From NCBI GenBank assembly GCA_039566865.1, contig CM076961.1:2921501-2985500 (forward strand): 64,000 nt of DNA, given 5' to 3'. Positions 36,582 through 47,530 of the stretch are shown piece after piece. The stretch is from Aurelia coerulea (Eukaryota > Cnidaria > Scyphozoa > Semaeostomeae > Ulmaridae). The notes beneath the pieces were generated by a model. That model searched no databases. It was not told the DNA's origin and saw only the letters and a list, made by a program, of their open reading frames with translations. Positions within the stretch are counted from its first letter, which is position 1, and the number at the start of each line of letters is the position of its first letter. Both the position numbers and the translations under genes were made by a program.

Positions 36582-36859
36582 TATAAACCTTAGACAAAGA
36601 TAACCTTACAAAAACAATAGGCCATGACACGTGCCGCACCATATTTAGGTAACTGATCTACGTCAACAGAAAATTCTGACATCTGATAGGCTAGAATTTG
36701 ACCGCAAGTGGATTGAGCCACTTTTACATCCTTACATTCAAGGAGCAGTATTTGTTTACACGCCGGGCGTTTTTTACTCCCCGCTAGAACTCCTAAACAA
36801 ATGCTTTTGAATCGCATTTTGCAATCTTTGATCTTTTAGTATTTTTTGGTATCATTATA

Positions 36860-37260
36860 ATAATTATCATAATAATAATTTCTTTATTTAAGGTTATTTC
36901 TTTATTTCTCGTCTAGCTGATGCTAATCAACGCCAACCAAAACTTAAACACATTTTGATAACAAAATGAAATCTATAGCTTAAATAATACATAATCTACA
37001 GTTGCAATCAAAATCGTAGCTTTTAATTTTCGTTTTGAAACTATTCAATGTCTGGGACTCTTTTAAGGAAGATGTCATCGCATGCCATATCTTAGATCCA
37101 ATAAAACGTGCATTTTCAATACCATACCCTCCTGTGGTGTTTGGTTTTGGTCCAGAATAATTCTGTCACTACGAAGGTTGTATGGAGTATCTTTCTCTAC
37201 AAAGATGTGATTCATGAAACTTGGATTGAGATTCATTTGAGTTTATCATTTAACAGAAAA
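36860..37260 (-). mobile_element. LINE 3' fragment with (taa)n tail, minus strand
   Basis: Minus-strand translation of 37030-37235 gives GYGIENARFIGSKIWHAM, near-identical to the plus-strand fragment at 39200-39330. The 3' end at 36845-36880 is (aataat)-rich. Non-LTR reverse transcriptase C-terminal region. Confidence 0.75.
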
Positions 37261-37410
37261 TAAATTCGAAAATTTCAATCTCGAACCAGTTTCAAACGAG
37301 GAGGCAACGCAGAAAATCCAATCGTTGGAAATATTTTGAAAACAAGAGATCATTGATTAAAACTTTAGAAAAGCCGCTTTGCTTTATATTCTTATATAGA
37401 CTAGTCTTCA

Positions 37411-37721
37411 AGGGGCTCCGTCGTCAATCAGTAAACAAATTCGTAAACTCGCACGTGTCGGGGATTATCCATTGTTCATCCATTGTTCTCAGTTTGTTTG
37501 GTGGCTTCACCCAAGCCACCAAAAATGGCCGTTAAAAATCCACTTATATCCGAGCAATCGTAGAAGATATGAATGTTTGCTTTGTTCCTTAGTGAAGTAC
37601 AAGGATTAATGCCCAAACAGCAAGTTTCATTTTTAAAAAACTACGAAATCCTGTGTGGTATCACCTTTCAAAAAACTGCAAAAATCATCGTTTTGTTTAT
37701 ATTTTGACGACGGAGCCCCTT
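37411..37721. mobile_element. TTAA MITE 'aggggctccg'
   Basis: Ends aggggctccgtcgtcaatc and gacgacggagcccct. The right flank is TTAA, the left flank TTCA, so one target base has mutated. Confidence 0.85.
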
Positions 37722-37855
37722 TAAGCTTGATGCGATTTTTGTGTGCGCCACTGCGGCACATGTGGCAAGGTTGAATTCATCTAGCTTTGCCGCATTGCCA
37801 TACTTCGTTGTTATTTGGAATGCGTCCAGAACGATGCTTTATATCTAAATTCATC

Positions 37856-37879
37856 TTTATTATTATTATAATAGTAAGA

Positions 37880-37955
<76 letters not shown>
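37856..37955. repeat. (tta)n microsatellite
   Basis: About 30 units of att/tta. Further short (att)n runs at 38095-38158 and 39627-39655. Confidence 0.95.
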
Positions 37956-37956
<1 letters not shown>

Positions 37957-37995
37957 AACAAAACCACCATCAAAAATAACAGAAAAAAGTATATG

Positions 37996-38095
37996 AAAAA
38001 CAAAACTGTTAAAAGCAAAACGTTTCGATTATAAAATCTTCATCAGATGATGATTTTATAATCGAAACATTTGCTTTTAACAGTTTTGTTTTTCA

Positions 38096-38098
<3 letters not shown>
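37996..38098. repeat. Palindrome with a hammerhead-like core
   Basis: Arms of about 48 bp. The minus strand of 38019-38046 reads CTGATGA, stem gatt/aatc, CGAAACG, the hammerhead core with a GTT cleavage triplet. The plus-strand copy has ATGATGA and GAAACATT and is imperfect. It is flanked by (tta)n runs. Confidence 0.5.
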
Positions 38099-38134
<36 letters not shown>

Positions 38135-38502
38135 ATATTATTATTATTATCATAACATTATTTACAGTTGGTTGAAAAAAGATAGTTCTAGTTTGAACTA
38201 ATCAAGACCAACTATTTACATAAAGAGAAAAACTAATTACAATCAATAAATAAATATACAAATATACTTCTGGTGAAATTCCCACGGACTCATTATCTAC
38301 ATATTTTGCATGAGCAATTGTCACCCTTCCATTCTTTGATTGATCTCTTAAAACTCGCACTGGTTTCCAGACTTTTATCGAGTCAGACAAAGTGCTCCAT
38401 AGGATGGCACCCCTGAAGGATTTTTGAAACTCAGAGGAATCTCAATCCAAGTTTCATGTATCAAATCTTTGTATAGAAAGACAGATGATGGCGCTTCGGT
38501 CA

Positions 38503-39160
38503 ACAGAGACTCATAATATTACTCTGAAAAACCTGACCCTATTTAGGCCTAATATGCTGGGGTTCCTAGCATACCAATCAGCTTGCGAGATTTGCGAATT
38601 ACCATGGTTACGGCAAATCTGCTGGAACTTTTAGCCAATCAGGCGAGGTCTGGCAGGGCAGGTAGCAAAGGGAGGCTGTTCATCTTTTAATTTTCGCGAT
38701 TTAGCGATTTCGCAATCTTGATTCGCCAAACAAAATGCAAGATGGCTGACTCGGAGCTTCTGCACAAAACAGAAACACAGTCTGGAGTTGAGTTGGCTAA
38801 TTTCAGGCTGTTTATTTAAAAGTTTTGAAGGGTGGAGATATCTTCGTGTCTGGCTGCAGGAACAGGGAAAACTTATTTCTTATTTTTAGAACTTATTTTG
38901 CTTTTATGTCCGCGTCCACCCTAGCTACTTGCAAAGAACAAGCGAAGTCTTGCTGTGGACTTTGGACTCTAGAACGTCTCTAGGGAAACTAATCGAACGT
39001 CCTGAAATAAGCGAAAGAGTTTTGTTCTTCACACAAAAAGACAAGTCCTTGGAGGTTTCTCAAAAATATTTCGCAAAATGTTTGGGCTCTGGCAGGCAAT
39101 CTGAAAGCGAGACTTTACAAAATAGGGTCAGGTTTTTAACTGTTTCATTATGAGTCCCTG
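38503..39160. mobile_element. Foldback element 'cagagactcataatattact' in LINE
   Basis: Ends cagagactcata... and ...tcattatgagtccctg, with inner pair 'aaaacctgaccctattt' / 'aaatagggtcaggtttt'. Related to 14886-15372. Confidence 0.7.
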
Positions 39161-39382
39161 TGAGCAAGGTACCGCAGGGATACAAGGGACTTATCGTCAT
39201 AAGTCTAGATACACCCTTCGTAGTGGAAGAAATATTTTGGCACCAAAACCAAACACGACAGGGTATGGTATTGAAAATGCACGTTTTCTTGGATCTAAGA
39301 TATGGCATGCAATGCCATCTTCCTTAAAAGAGTCCCACACTTTGAACAGTTTCAAAAGAATCATTAAAAGCCACGAGTTTGC

Positions 39383-39455
39383 TAGCCTGCGTGCAGACTC
39401 TACTGATTCCCTAAAGAAAAGTGAGGTGGAATCAGTAGAGTCTGCACGCAGGCTA
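39383..39455. mobile_element. 73-bp palindromic MITE with 9-bp duplication
   Basis: Starts tagcctgcgtgcagactcta and ends with its complement. Flanked on both sides by CGAGTTTGC (39374-39382, 39456-39464). Clearly related to 44720-44784 and 61705-61780. Confidence 0.85.
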
Positions 39456-39623
39456 CGAGTTTGCTTGCAACTGCAGATTATGTAAACGATATGTTGAGAA
39501 TCTAGGGTTTCTGTAGTTGTAGCATATCCTTGTAACGTAGTTTTAACAATATCAACATGTATTTAAATTTTGGTTGGCATTAATTAGCTTTAGCTAGACC
39601 AGAAGCCAACCTAACATAAAGGA

Positions 39624-39655
<32 letters not shown>

Positions 39656-39899
39656 CAATAATGAATCATTCCCATATGACAATGTGCTGGTGCTCGGTAA
39701 CTGTAGAAGATTTTAGTCCTTAGGTTATAGGCTACATCCTTTGGCTTCAAGATATTCCGCATAAAAGATGGATTTTCCGAATTAAGGCATTTATGTATCT
39801 CCAGCATTAATTTTAGGGAATAGAAGCCTGTTCTGAGAGCATGAAAGCTAATTTTATAGTAAATTGTATCTGGTACATAGACTCACGACATAATCCCAG

Positions 39900-39975
39900 T
39901 TATCGAAGCAACGACAGCAACAACGACAACAACAACGACAACAACAACAACAACGACAACAACAACGACAACGAC
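39900..39975. repeat. (caacaacga)n microsatellite
   Basis: 'aacgacaacaacaacgacaa' and related repeats. The Asn/Asp-rich open frame is an artefact. Confidence 0.85.
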
Positions 39976-40990
39976 ATTTTTGCTCAGTCTATCAATAGCG
40001 ATAACCACGAACATGTAATCAGATTGTTTTCTATTTTGAAGAAACAAGAGATATTACTATCAAAAGATGTGCTCCCTTCAGATGTCTGTTAATATTTGAA
40101 GTCCCCAGAATGAAATCCCCTATCTGGGCGTGCGATGATGATTTCGAGTCCGCATTTTAAGCTGCGTTTGTTGATTTCAATGCAAATTTAACTGAGATTG
40201 TCAAGCAACGGTCCAACTGTTTGACAAACGATTAACTGGAATGTGTTTTACTGCAATTCAGCTCTCTCGACACTCGCTCAGTTAAGCTGCGTCTTTGGCC
40301 TTACATAACTATTTTCCTCGATTTTCTGAAGAAGATCGAACTTAGCCAAGAGTTTGGGTTGCAAACTTTGCCATTGTCTCCGAAGAAGGGCTGGCTACTT
40401 CAAATGTGTACTTTACACAGAACCTGTATTTGCCTATTTACTAATTTATGCTCCATTGTTCACGGGCTTCAATCCAATTGGTTAGATAGCAATCCTTATT
40501 ATTTGAAGAGCTACTTAAAACCGGTATTTTACATCCAGCCTGTACAATAGCTGTCTACCAATCAAAAACCTTAAATTAGACTCTGAATCACTGATTTTGA
40601 GCCTATTTCAAAGATTTGCTGGTTACAGCGCAAATCGATAAACTATTCCTATTTATGCGAGATAAAATCTTTAACTACGTAATCTCGTATATCTGTCGGC
40701 TTTCTTAAAAACGGTTTCAGCAGCTTACGCAGCTTATACGGTTAAAGACCGTTTATTTTAAGTAATATTTTGAATAATTTGTCCTTAAATTCTTTCCAGC
40801 GTGTCTTTGTACGGAAATGCCACATGAGAATCCTTACGTGATATGTGATAAGTCATCTGAGAACGTGTCGTGTTTCAGTTATCTCGAAAGAACAGGTGCG
40901 TTTTTTTCAGTAATTTATTTTGAGTACTTATTACAGCTGACTAAATAGACTTGGGGTAAGTCTATGAGTGGGCAGGAAGTATCTTTAGCT
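39976..40990. other. Intergenic DNA, no gene seen
   Basis: About 1 kb. 40600-40760 resembles the reverse complement of 20380-20470 ('ctgtcggctttcttaaaaac', 'ggtttcagcagctt'), so part is an unclassified repeat. Confidence 0.45.
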
Positions 40991-40995
40991 ACTTT

Positions 40996-42031
40996 AGGTA
41001 ACTCTGTTTTCCGCTCTAGTGCACAGCAAGATGCCGTTTCGCAAAACCAATCTCCTCAGAGGACAGTTAATTTCTCCAATATTATTCGGCCTATCGAAAA
41101 GCGGTGAAAAGGATGTTGTTCTGTATAATCTGGGCAATCGGAAGTTGTATAAATCGCAATGTTTCCGTCAACCCAAGGGCGCCTACCTTGTAGGAAGTGT
41201 GTTTATTCCCGGTACTGTACCCAGTCCTGTTAATCTGTGTATATCATAAGTTTTTCTAGTTACAGGGATTTTCAAATTCTAACGTCTGTTAGAGTTGACC
41301 AATCAAAAATCACGCTGTCTGATTCCCTGTGGGCAGATCGTATAACAGTTGATATCGTGTTACATAAACACCGGAATTTGAAACCACAAAGTTATTCATA
41401 CGTCATCTTGACCTTGAGAGGACTGACTGTGTGTGCTTCTGGGTCACGGTACGGTTCTAGGACACTCTATGTACTGGGTCACAGGACACCAATTACTCTA
41501 CATTACTGGGAATAAACACACTTCCTACAAGGTAGGCGCCCTTGCGAAAAGCGGTGAAAAGGATGTTGTTCTGTATAATCTGGGCAATCGGAAGTTGTAT
41601 AAATCGCAATGTTTCCGTCAACCCTGTTATCGCAAATCCTAGTTCAAATTTTTTTGTTGATTTTAGAAAAATGGATTTTTATTGATTTTAGAAAAGTGGA
41701 TTTAGCTCCAAAACGAGACTTGGCAACGTTGTAAATCAACTACCTTGCTAAAGATGGAGCGAAACAAATCGAAACTTTTTCGAGTATAGTTTTGGAGATA
41801 AATCCACTTTTCTGAAATCAACAAAAAGATTTGAACAAGGATTTGCGAAGCCAGCGTCGAAGAAACATTGCTATTAGTACATCTTTCGATTGCCCAGACT
41901 ATACTGAACAACAACCTTTTTACTGCTTTTCGATAGGCCGAATGTTATTGGAGAAATTAACTGTTTTGTGAGGTGAGTGGTTTTGCGAAACGGCACCTCG
42001 CTGTTCATTGGAGCGGAAAGCAGAGTTACCT
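40996..42031. mobile_element. DNA transposon derivative with long inverted repeats, copy 2
   Basis: Same ends as 26519-27695 (aggtaactctgttttccgct / ...agcagagttacct), but most of the centre is deleted and a smaller element sits in the left arm. Confidence 0.8.
41095..41624. mobile_element. MITE 'aagggcgcc' flanked by an 80-bp exact direct repeat
   Basis: Element 41175-41544 (aagggcgcctaccttgtagg ... aggcgcccttg). The 80 bp just before it (41095-41174) reappear without change just after it (41545-41624). The host copy at 26519 has this segment once. Confidence 0.9.
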
Positions 42032-42623
42032 TAAAGCTAATTCAAGCCCACTATGCATGCCGCATCCAGGCATGGGACCTCTAATCTAACGTCCCTTCCG
42101 AAGGACACGAGGTGAATTGCGAGGTCAAGCCACCGAGGTCACCCATCGGAGGTCACCTCATTCGACCGAGCTTAACTTCAGTCACCAGACGGAAACTGTA
42201 TAAGCCGCTCGGCCACTCACCGTTGAAAAACCGGGCGTGCGTTGCAGTACCGTTCAGGCGTTTGAAAAATCGTAGTACCTGGGGTACTGGGGAAAAGCCA
42301 TAATCTACTATTACCAAAAGCGCTTACTACGTGCTATGGCTTAGAGACGATATCGTGTCTAGGGAGTAGATTATTGCAAGCACTTCCCAATGACATGAAA
42401 CAATCTGATACCCTCTCTAGCTTTAAAAGTAGAATAAAGACCTGAAAAGGAGAGGAATGCAACTGTAGACTGTGTAGACCTTTCGTGGCACAAGTTGGGT
42501 TCTTGAAAGGATAAATGAGTTGCATTGTGAATACCAAAGAAGGTAACATTGTAAATACTGGAAATACCGTAAAAACATTGTAAAATCTGTATATAGGTAT
42601 TCATAGCTAATTACTACGTATTA

Positions 42624-43248
42624 TACCGGGTGTCCCAAAAAAAGTACATAGATTTGGATGACTCCAGCGATGTGAATTTAGCTTTAATCAATGGCTAATC
42701 ACTCTCAAAATGTTCCTCGATGGTTAACTTGAACATAGATGTGTCGTTTGTTGGTATTGGTGCTTTGAGAGCAGAAATATCAATTTTGAAAGCTCAAATT
42801 TGCGTCCACCTGCAATCCAGAGCTTTGGCCTTTTGGCCCAAGCAAGTTCCTGAAGCACATCGAAGTTAAGAACTGAAATTAATGAAACATTAAGAAACTG
42901 CCCAATGGATGACTGGGGGTAACTTCTGGACAACAAAATAACACAAGATCTAATATTGTTCAAATTTTACCAAGGCTATCGTTGATTTAAACAATGTAAT
43001 GTGCCTTAAGAATTTGCTTAGGCGAAAAGGCTAAAGCTCTGGTTTGCAGGAAGAGGCAAATTTGAGCTTTCAAGATTAACATATCTGCTCTCAAAGCACC
43101 AATACCAACAAACGAGGTACCTATGTTCAAGTTAACTATCGAGCTTGCGATCGAGGAACATTTTTAGAGTGACTAGGCATTGATTGAAGCTAAATTCACA
43201 TCACTGGAGTCAACCAAATCCGTGTACATTTGTTTGGGACACCCGGTA
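42624..43248. mobile_element. 'accgggtgtcccaaaaa' element, both ends present
   Basis: Left accgggtgtcccaaaaaaag, right 'ttgtttgggacacccggt', flanked by TA. Arms are mirrored internally ('agcgatgtgaatttagcttt' / 'aagctaaattcacatcactg'). Mariner-like target. Confidence 0.8.
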
Positions 43249-43262
43249 TATCCATACATGTA

Positions 43263-43499
43263 CAGTTAAGCCCGAATTTATTCATACCTATGCCAAACCA
43301 AATTCTGAGTATTTTGCATCATTCTCTTTGAGGACCAATTTTACTGTGGCTGAAGTTTCGTAAGAATGTGATAAAAGGCTGAAACAAGTGCTACAAGAGA
43401 CATTTCAAGCAATGAAATATCTTGTGAATTGGTTAGCAAATATAACGATTGAAAATACTCCAAATTTGGCATAGGTATGAATAATTTCGGGCTTAACTG
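43263..43499. mobile_element. TA-target MITE 'cagttaagcccgaa'
   Basis: Ends cagttaagcccgaatttatt and ...ataatttcgggcttaactg, flanked by TA on both sides. Inner arms extend to 'catacctatgccaaa'. 237 bp, Tc1/mariner-like. Confidence 0.85.
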
Positions 43500-43729
43500 T
43501 ATATTCGTTTCTTCTTTTTCAAAACAATTTTACTTTGTAGTAGGCCTGAATTAGCTTTTATTCTATAGCTACTTATGTAAAATAAATGGATAATGATGAT
43601 GACTAGATGGATGAATCGAGCTGTGGTTGATCGCAGAAAGACCAAAGTATTTTGTAATTTGTCTCGTGATTTTATGAGCACAGATAAAATAAGGAAATTC
43701 GACTTTAAGAAAACCCCTCGTTTGTAACA

Positions 43730-43990
43730 TGCCTGAAAAGGGCCTAAAACACTGGATCAAATCGCATGGAAACTTCTCAGGTTTTGGGCCCTTTTTAGAA
43801 ATTTTGGAATCAAGAAATTTTCGCCAAATCGAATTTACCTGTATATTTTCAGTGCTCAAACAAAAGAACGCAAGAAAATTGGCAGAAATATTTTGGTCTT
43901 TCAGCTCTTAAATAGAATGTTAGTCATTCATATTCATCGAGTACTCTTAGTGCTATGAAATTTTCAAAAGCGGGGTTCTGGCTCACATTT
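43730..43990. repeat. Unclassified interspersed repeat, copy 2
   Basis: Similar to 1-215 over its full length, including 'cgaatttacctgtat' and 'agtactcttagtgctatgaa'. Confidence 0.5.
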
Positions 43991-44564
43991 TTTTTTTCAT
44001 TTCATTTCATTTAAAATTATTTATCCACGGAAGCCCCGTCAGTCAGTATGATTGATTCTCAGGGGGCCGTGCCAAAAACTTTACAAATCAAAAATCTACC
44101 AAAACTTATAACGAGAAAAGGAAACTAATCACAATCATAAATAGTTTATGTACAATTAATTACAATAAATTTACAATTAACCCTTTATCTTGTTCTTAAA
44201 AGAAGGGAGCTTGCTTGGCCCCGCAGCCGAGATCATTCCAGATTTTCGCTCCACGAAATGCAAACGCTTTCTGCCCAATTCTAATTTTCGTGAATGGTAC
44301 TAGCAAGTCTGTTTTTGGCAATTCTAAGGTTGATAATATTGCGATCAGAATTTCTGATAAACAAGTGTGAGAGATAATCAGGTGCGAGACTATTAACAGA
44401 CTTAAATGCGTTGTTGTAGTCTCACTTCTAATCACATCCCTCACAGTTGGCCATTTTAACTCTTTAATCAAAGCTTCGGCAGGAGCATCGTAGCTGCTAT
44501 TTGTAGTAATTCTAGCCGCACGGTTCTGCAATTTTTTGAAGCTTAACATGGTATATAAAACCAT
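43988..44564 (-). mobile_element. CR1-like LINE 3' end, minus strand
   Basis: Minus frame 44196-44564 reads KLQNRAARITTNSSYDAPAE and ends AFAFRGAKIWNDLGCGAKQA, the region after the RT domain. There is a frame slip near codon 50 (the expected MYKSLNGLAP is absent). The 3' UTR and (atgaa)n tail lie at 43988-44195. Confidence 0.8.
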
Positions 44565-44719
44565 TATAATGATGATAATGATAATGATCTATTTGTTTAA
44601 AGCTGGTAATATTTTTGGGAATACGAATCATCAACGTTCAAAGCAAATGATTATCCCCCAAAAAGGAAACCTATGGTAATGTGTTCAAAAATGTTTTCTC
44701 CGAAGTTTATTGTCCGAAA

Positions 44720-44784
44720 TACCCTGGGTACCAGACTCTCTAACATAAAAACAGTTTATGTTAGAGAGTCTGGTACCCAGGGTA
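44720..44784. mobile_element. 65-bp palindromic MITE with 9-bp duplication
   Basis: Starts taccctgggtaccagactct and ends with its complement; flanked by TGTCCGAAA on both sides. Related to 39383 and 61705. Confidence 0.85.
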
Positions 44785-45017
44785 TGTCCGAAATTTTATC
44801 TGCCGAATTTTTTTGCATTCAATGCAGACAATAAACCATGGTCTTCTTGAAAATTATTTCATGTTTCCGCGAAAGGGTCAGAAATTATGATGTTTGTAAA
44901 TTTTTCTGAAAATTGTTGTTGAATTCTTGAAAAAGAAAAAACACTTTGGTTCTAAATATGCTAATGATCTGAGAAAAGCCTAACGTTAGAATTAACGCGA
45001 AATCATTGTTACAAGAA

Positions 45018-45480
45018 GTAATTTTGATTCATCTGCTAAGCCATTGATACACAATCTAAAATGGCCAACTATAAGTGATATTATTAAGAGTGAAACTGCC
45101 ACTATCATGTACAAATCGCTAAATGGTCTTGCTCCAGAATATCTTTCAAGATTGTTCGTCAAAAATTCTACTCGAAATATCAGGCAATTGCGAAACACGG
45201 AAATTGATCTTTTGTCACCTTTAAGGAAAACCAGCAATGAGCAAAAAGGTATATCTTTTCATGGATCTAAACTATGGAATCAGCTGGACTATGACGTAAA
45301 ACAGGCACCATCCCTTGCCACTTTTAAAAGAAGCTTGAAAGATAATTCATAAAAAATTAGTTTTAATAAATTTTTTTGGGTATTCAGTTTTTCATATTAT
45401 CTATTATTTAATTGTTTGCCACGGCCCCCTGAAAAGCAGTTCTTTAGGACTGATGGGGCTACCGTGCCTAAAAAAGTAAA
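45018..45480 (+). mobile_element. CR1-like LINE 3' end, plus strand
   Basis: Frame 45044-45352 encodes LKWPTISDIIKSETATIMYK, SLNGLAPEYLSRLF and KLWNQLDYDVKQAPSLATFK, the same family as the minus-strand copy 0.5 kb to the left but less damaged here. 3' UTR with 'gccacggccccctgaaaag' mirrors 44060-44080. Confidence 0.82.
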
Positions 45481-45489
45481 AATAGAAAA

Positions 45490-45600
45490 AATAGAAAATA
45501 GCAAAAGTTTCTTCGGAGCCAATCAGTTCAGGGAAATAGGTCATAAAATTTTACACCAACCGTTTTCAAGATTTGCAACCTATGCTGCTGTACGGAGGAT
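45490..45600. mobile_element. MITE, 'cataggttccaaatc' family, end fragment
   Basis: 'gaaataggtcataaaatttt', 'acaccaaccgttttcaagat', then 'ttgcaacctatgctgc'. A similar end fragment is at 59145-59210, and 44830-44960 also carries pieces of this family. Confidence 0.55.
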
Positions 45601-46049
45601 GAAAATATGATCTACATTCAATGAATAATTCATAGGCCAGGGCAAGTATCAACCAATTATCGACCAGTCATCTGCGCTTATCGTAAGTTAGAATTTGAAT
45701 TGCTTAAATCCGTGGTAAAGTCAATATCTTTCACAGTTCAGCTTCGCTTCACTAGTTACGGTAGTTGCTTTGAGCTGTGTTCAGTGTATCCTCTTTTCTT
45801 TGCAGCTGTCAAGTTTCAGACGACCTTCGGAGGGAACGTTTGTCAGCAAAATCGAGCAAAATACCGCAGTCAACAAACTGGAGTTACCACGACTGGTCGG
45901 AATACTCCACTCTTCAAGGAGGTGGTTTTTGGAAGATTCAATTCACAAGATACAACCTCGAAAGACTAGATTTTTGCAGGAAAAACCGTTTGTTCCAGAA
46001 TTTTCTGGAGTTACCAAGACTATAAACTCTGGATAAAGATCCTTGAAAA

Positions 46050-46580
46050 TTGAATCTGCAGAAAGGAACTCTGGAAGACTTGGTCTGCGGAGAATAACTC
46101 TCAGAAACTGGTTTTGCAGAAAAGAACTTTGAGAAGCTGGTTTAGTAGAAAAGAACTTTCGTTCAAGAATTGCCGTGAAATTAAAAACGTGATGCACTAC
46201 GTTGAAACAGTGGCTTTTGCAGAAAAGAAATGTTGAAGACTTGTTCTGCAGAAAAGAACTCTCAGTGACGAATATTGCTGATAAGAGCTTTCGCTCTAGT
46301 TGCAGCTAAGTTGCTAAGACACCTTAAATTCAAGACACATAACGGTTTTTGTAGAAGAGACAGTTTGAACACGCAGTTTTTGGAGACAAGAATTAGTTTT
46401 GCAGAAGGACTTTTCGTTGTGGTTGCTGTTGAGTTATAAAAAACGTGAATTCAGGATAAACTTTGTTGGAAGATAGAACTTTGCCAGAAGTAACTTTTGA
46501 AGAGTGCTTCTTTCATTGAGTGATAGAGCGTTTCTTTAAGTAGCTTTCACAGAAAAGAACCTTGAAGGAACTGCTCTACG
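46050..46580 (+). repeat. Decayed tandem repeat of about 30 bp
   Basis: 'gcagaaaagaactttgaga'-like words at about 46058, 46089, 46117, 46147, 46218, 46248 and 46550. Spacing is close to 30 bp or a multiple at first and then drifts. No gene. Confidence 0.55.
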
Positions 46581-47079
46581 GAAGGAATTGAGAGAACTGC
46601 ATCAGCAGAAAGATCTTTGAACCACTTGCTTCAAGAGACGAACGAAAGAAAATCAACAGAGCTATTTACGGAAACTCTCGTGGGCGAAGGATTTAACACA
46701 GAAGCTGTTATCGCACAGATTTAAGGAAGGCTGTTGGATCTTCAGTTTTAATATCTGTGTGAAAGAAGTTAATGCCTTCAGCTGAAAAATCAAGCATTTT
46801 TTAACAAATGACAACGGGCTCAGCAGCACTTAGCTGATTGAAATTCAGTTGATCTTGTAGACAACAGAAAAAGCTGCTGGATTGACGTTTTGACAATGTT
46901 TGTAGCCATGGTAAGAGAACTACGGCTCCTCTGGCGTTGCTAAAAGCGTTTGTTGATGTGGAATAGAATTCTTGGTGGGATAGAAGGTTAGTGTGAAGTT
47001 GAAGCGTGTGATGAGTTAGAGCAGTTAATTCATCAGGAGAGACTGTCGAGGATTTAATCGATATAGCTGGAAGCAGCCA

Positions 47080-47530
47080 CAGAGCAAAGACATCATCGAG
47101 GTAAATTTTGAATTTTTTCTCCTGAAATTTATGAAATTCCGATTGAAAATCTTGACGTTTTGAATCGTGCGTCCGAAAGATGTATGTTTGCATTTGAATG
47201 TTAAACGAGAAGATGATATTTTCAAGTTTATGAAGCAGTCAAGGAACAGAGATATATCAAATTAAATTTTGAATCTTTGATGCACGATGAATCTCTGAAA
47301 TTTGACTGAAAGAATCTTGACGTTATGAGTTGCGCCCGAACAAATCTTCTTCGCATTTGAATGTTGAACGCAAAGATGATACTTCCACGTTTTGACATAA
47401 TCAAGGAAAAGAGCCATGTCAATGTGAATTTTTGAAACTTTTTTTGATAACTTTCTGACATTTTGGCGGAAATTCTTGACGTTTTGATTTGCACCCACAG
47501 TTGTTCATCACATTCGAATCTTGAAAGAAC
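47080..47530. repeat. Decayed tandem repeat of about 150-180 bp
   Basis: Three diverged copies with 'tcttgacgttttga' (about 47150, 47327, 47473), 'cgcatttgaatgttgaac' and 'gatgatattttcaagttt'. The minus-strand open frames through it differ in frame and share no family. Confidence 0.55.

Larger units (their letters stand above)
35464..36742. mobile_element. TTAA MITE 'agggaatctaagcatatata', host of two nested elements
   Basis: The left end TTAA + agggaatctaagcatatata is at 35464-35487. After the nested element it resumes at 36582 and includes 'ggccatgacacgtgccgcac', 'tgataggctagaatttgacc' and 'ttgagccacttttacatcct'. The right tip is altered ('cattcaagg'). Other copies: 50222-50385, 50725-50897, 56876-57053. 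Confidence 0.75.
38395..39655 (+). mobile_element. LINE 3' fragment with (att)n tail, interrupted twice
   Basis: 38430-38500 and 39165-39655 together match the minus-strand LINE at 36860-37260 (aatctcaatccaagtttcat...; YGIENARFLGSKIWHAMPSS). A foldback element (38503-39160) and a 73-bp palindrome (39383-39455) are inserted in it. The tail is 'aaggaattattattattatt'. Confidence 0.75.

Noticed and set aside
37787..37996. Poly-isoleucine protein
   Set aside because: Translation of an (att)n run.
46801..47498. Minus-strand open frames of 66-130 codons
   Set aside because: They lie in a decayed tandem repeat, change frame between copies, and match no family.
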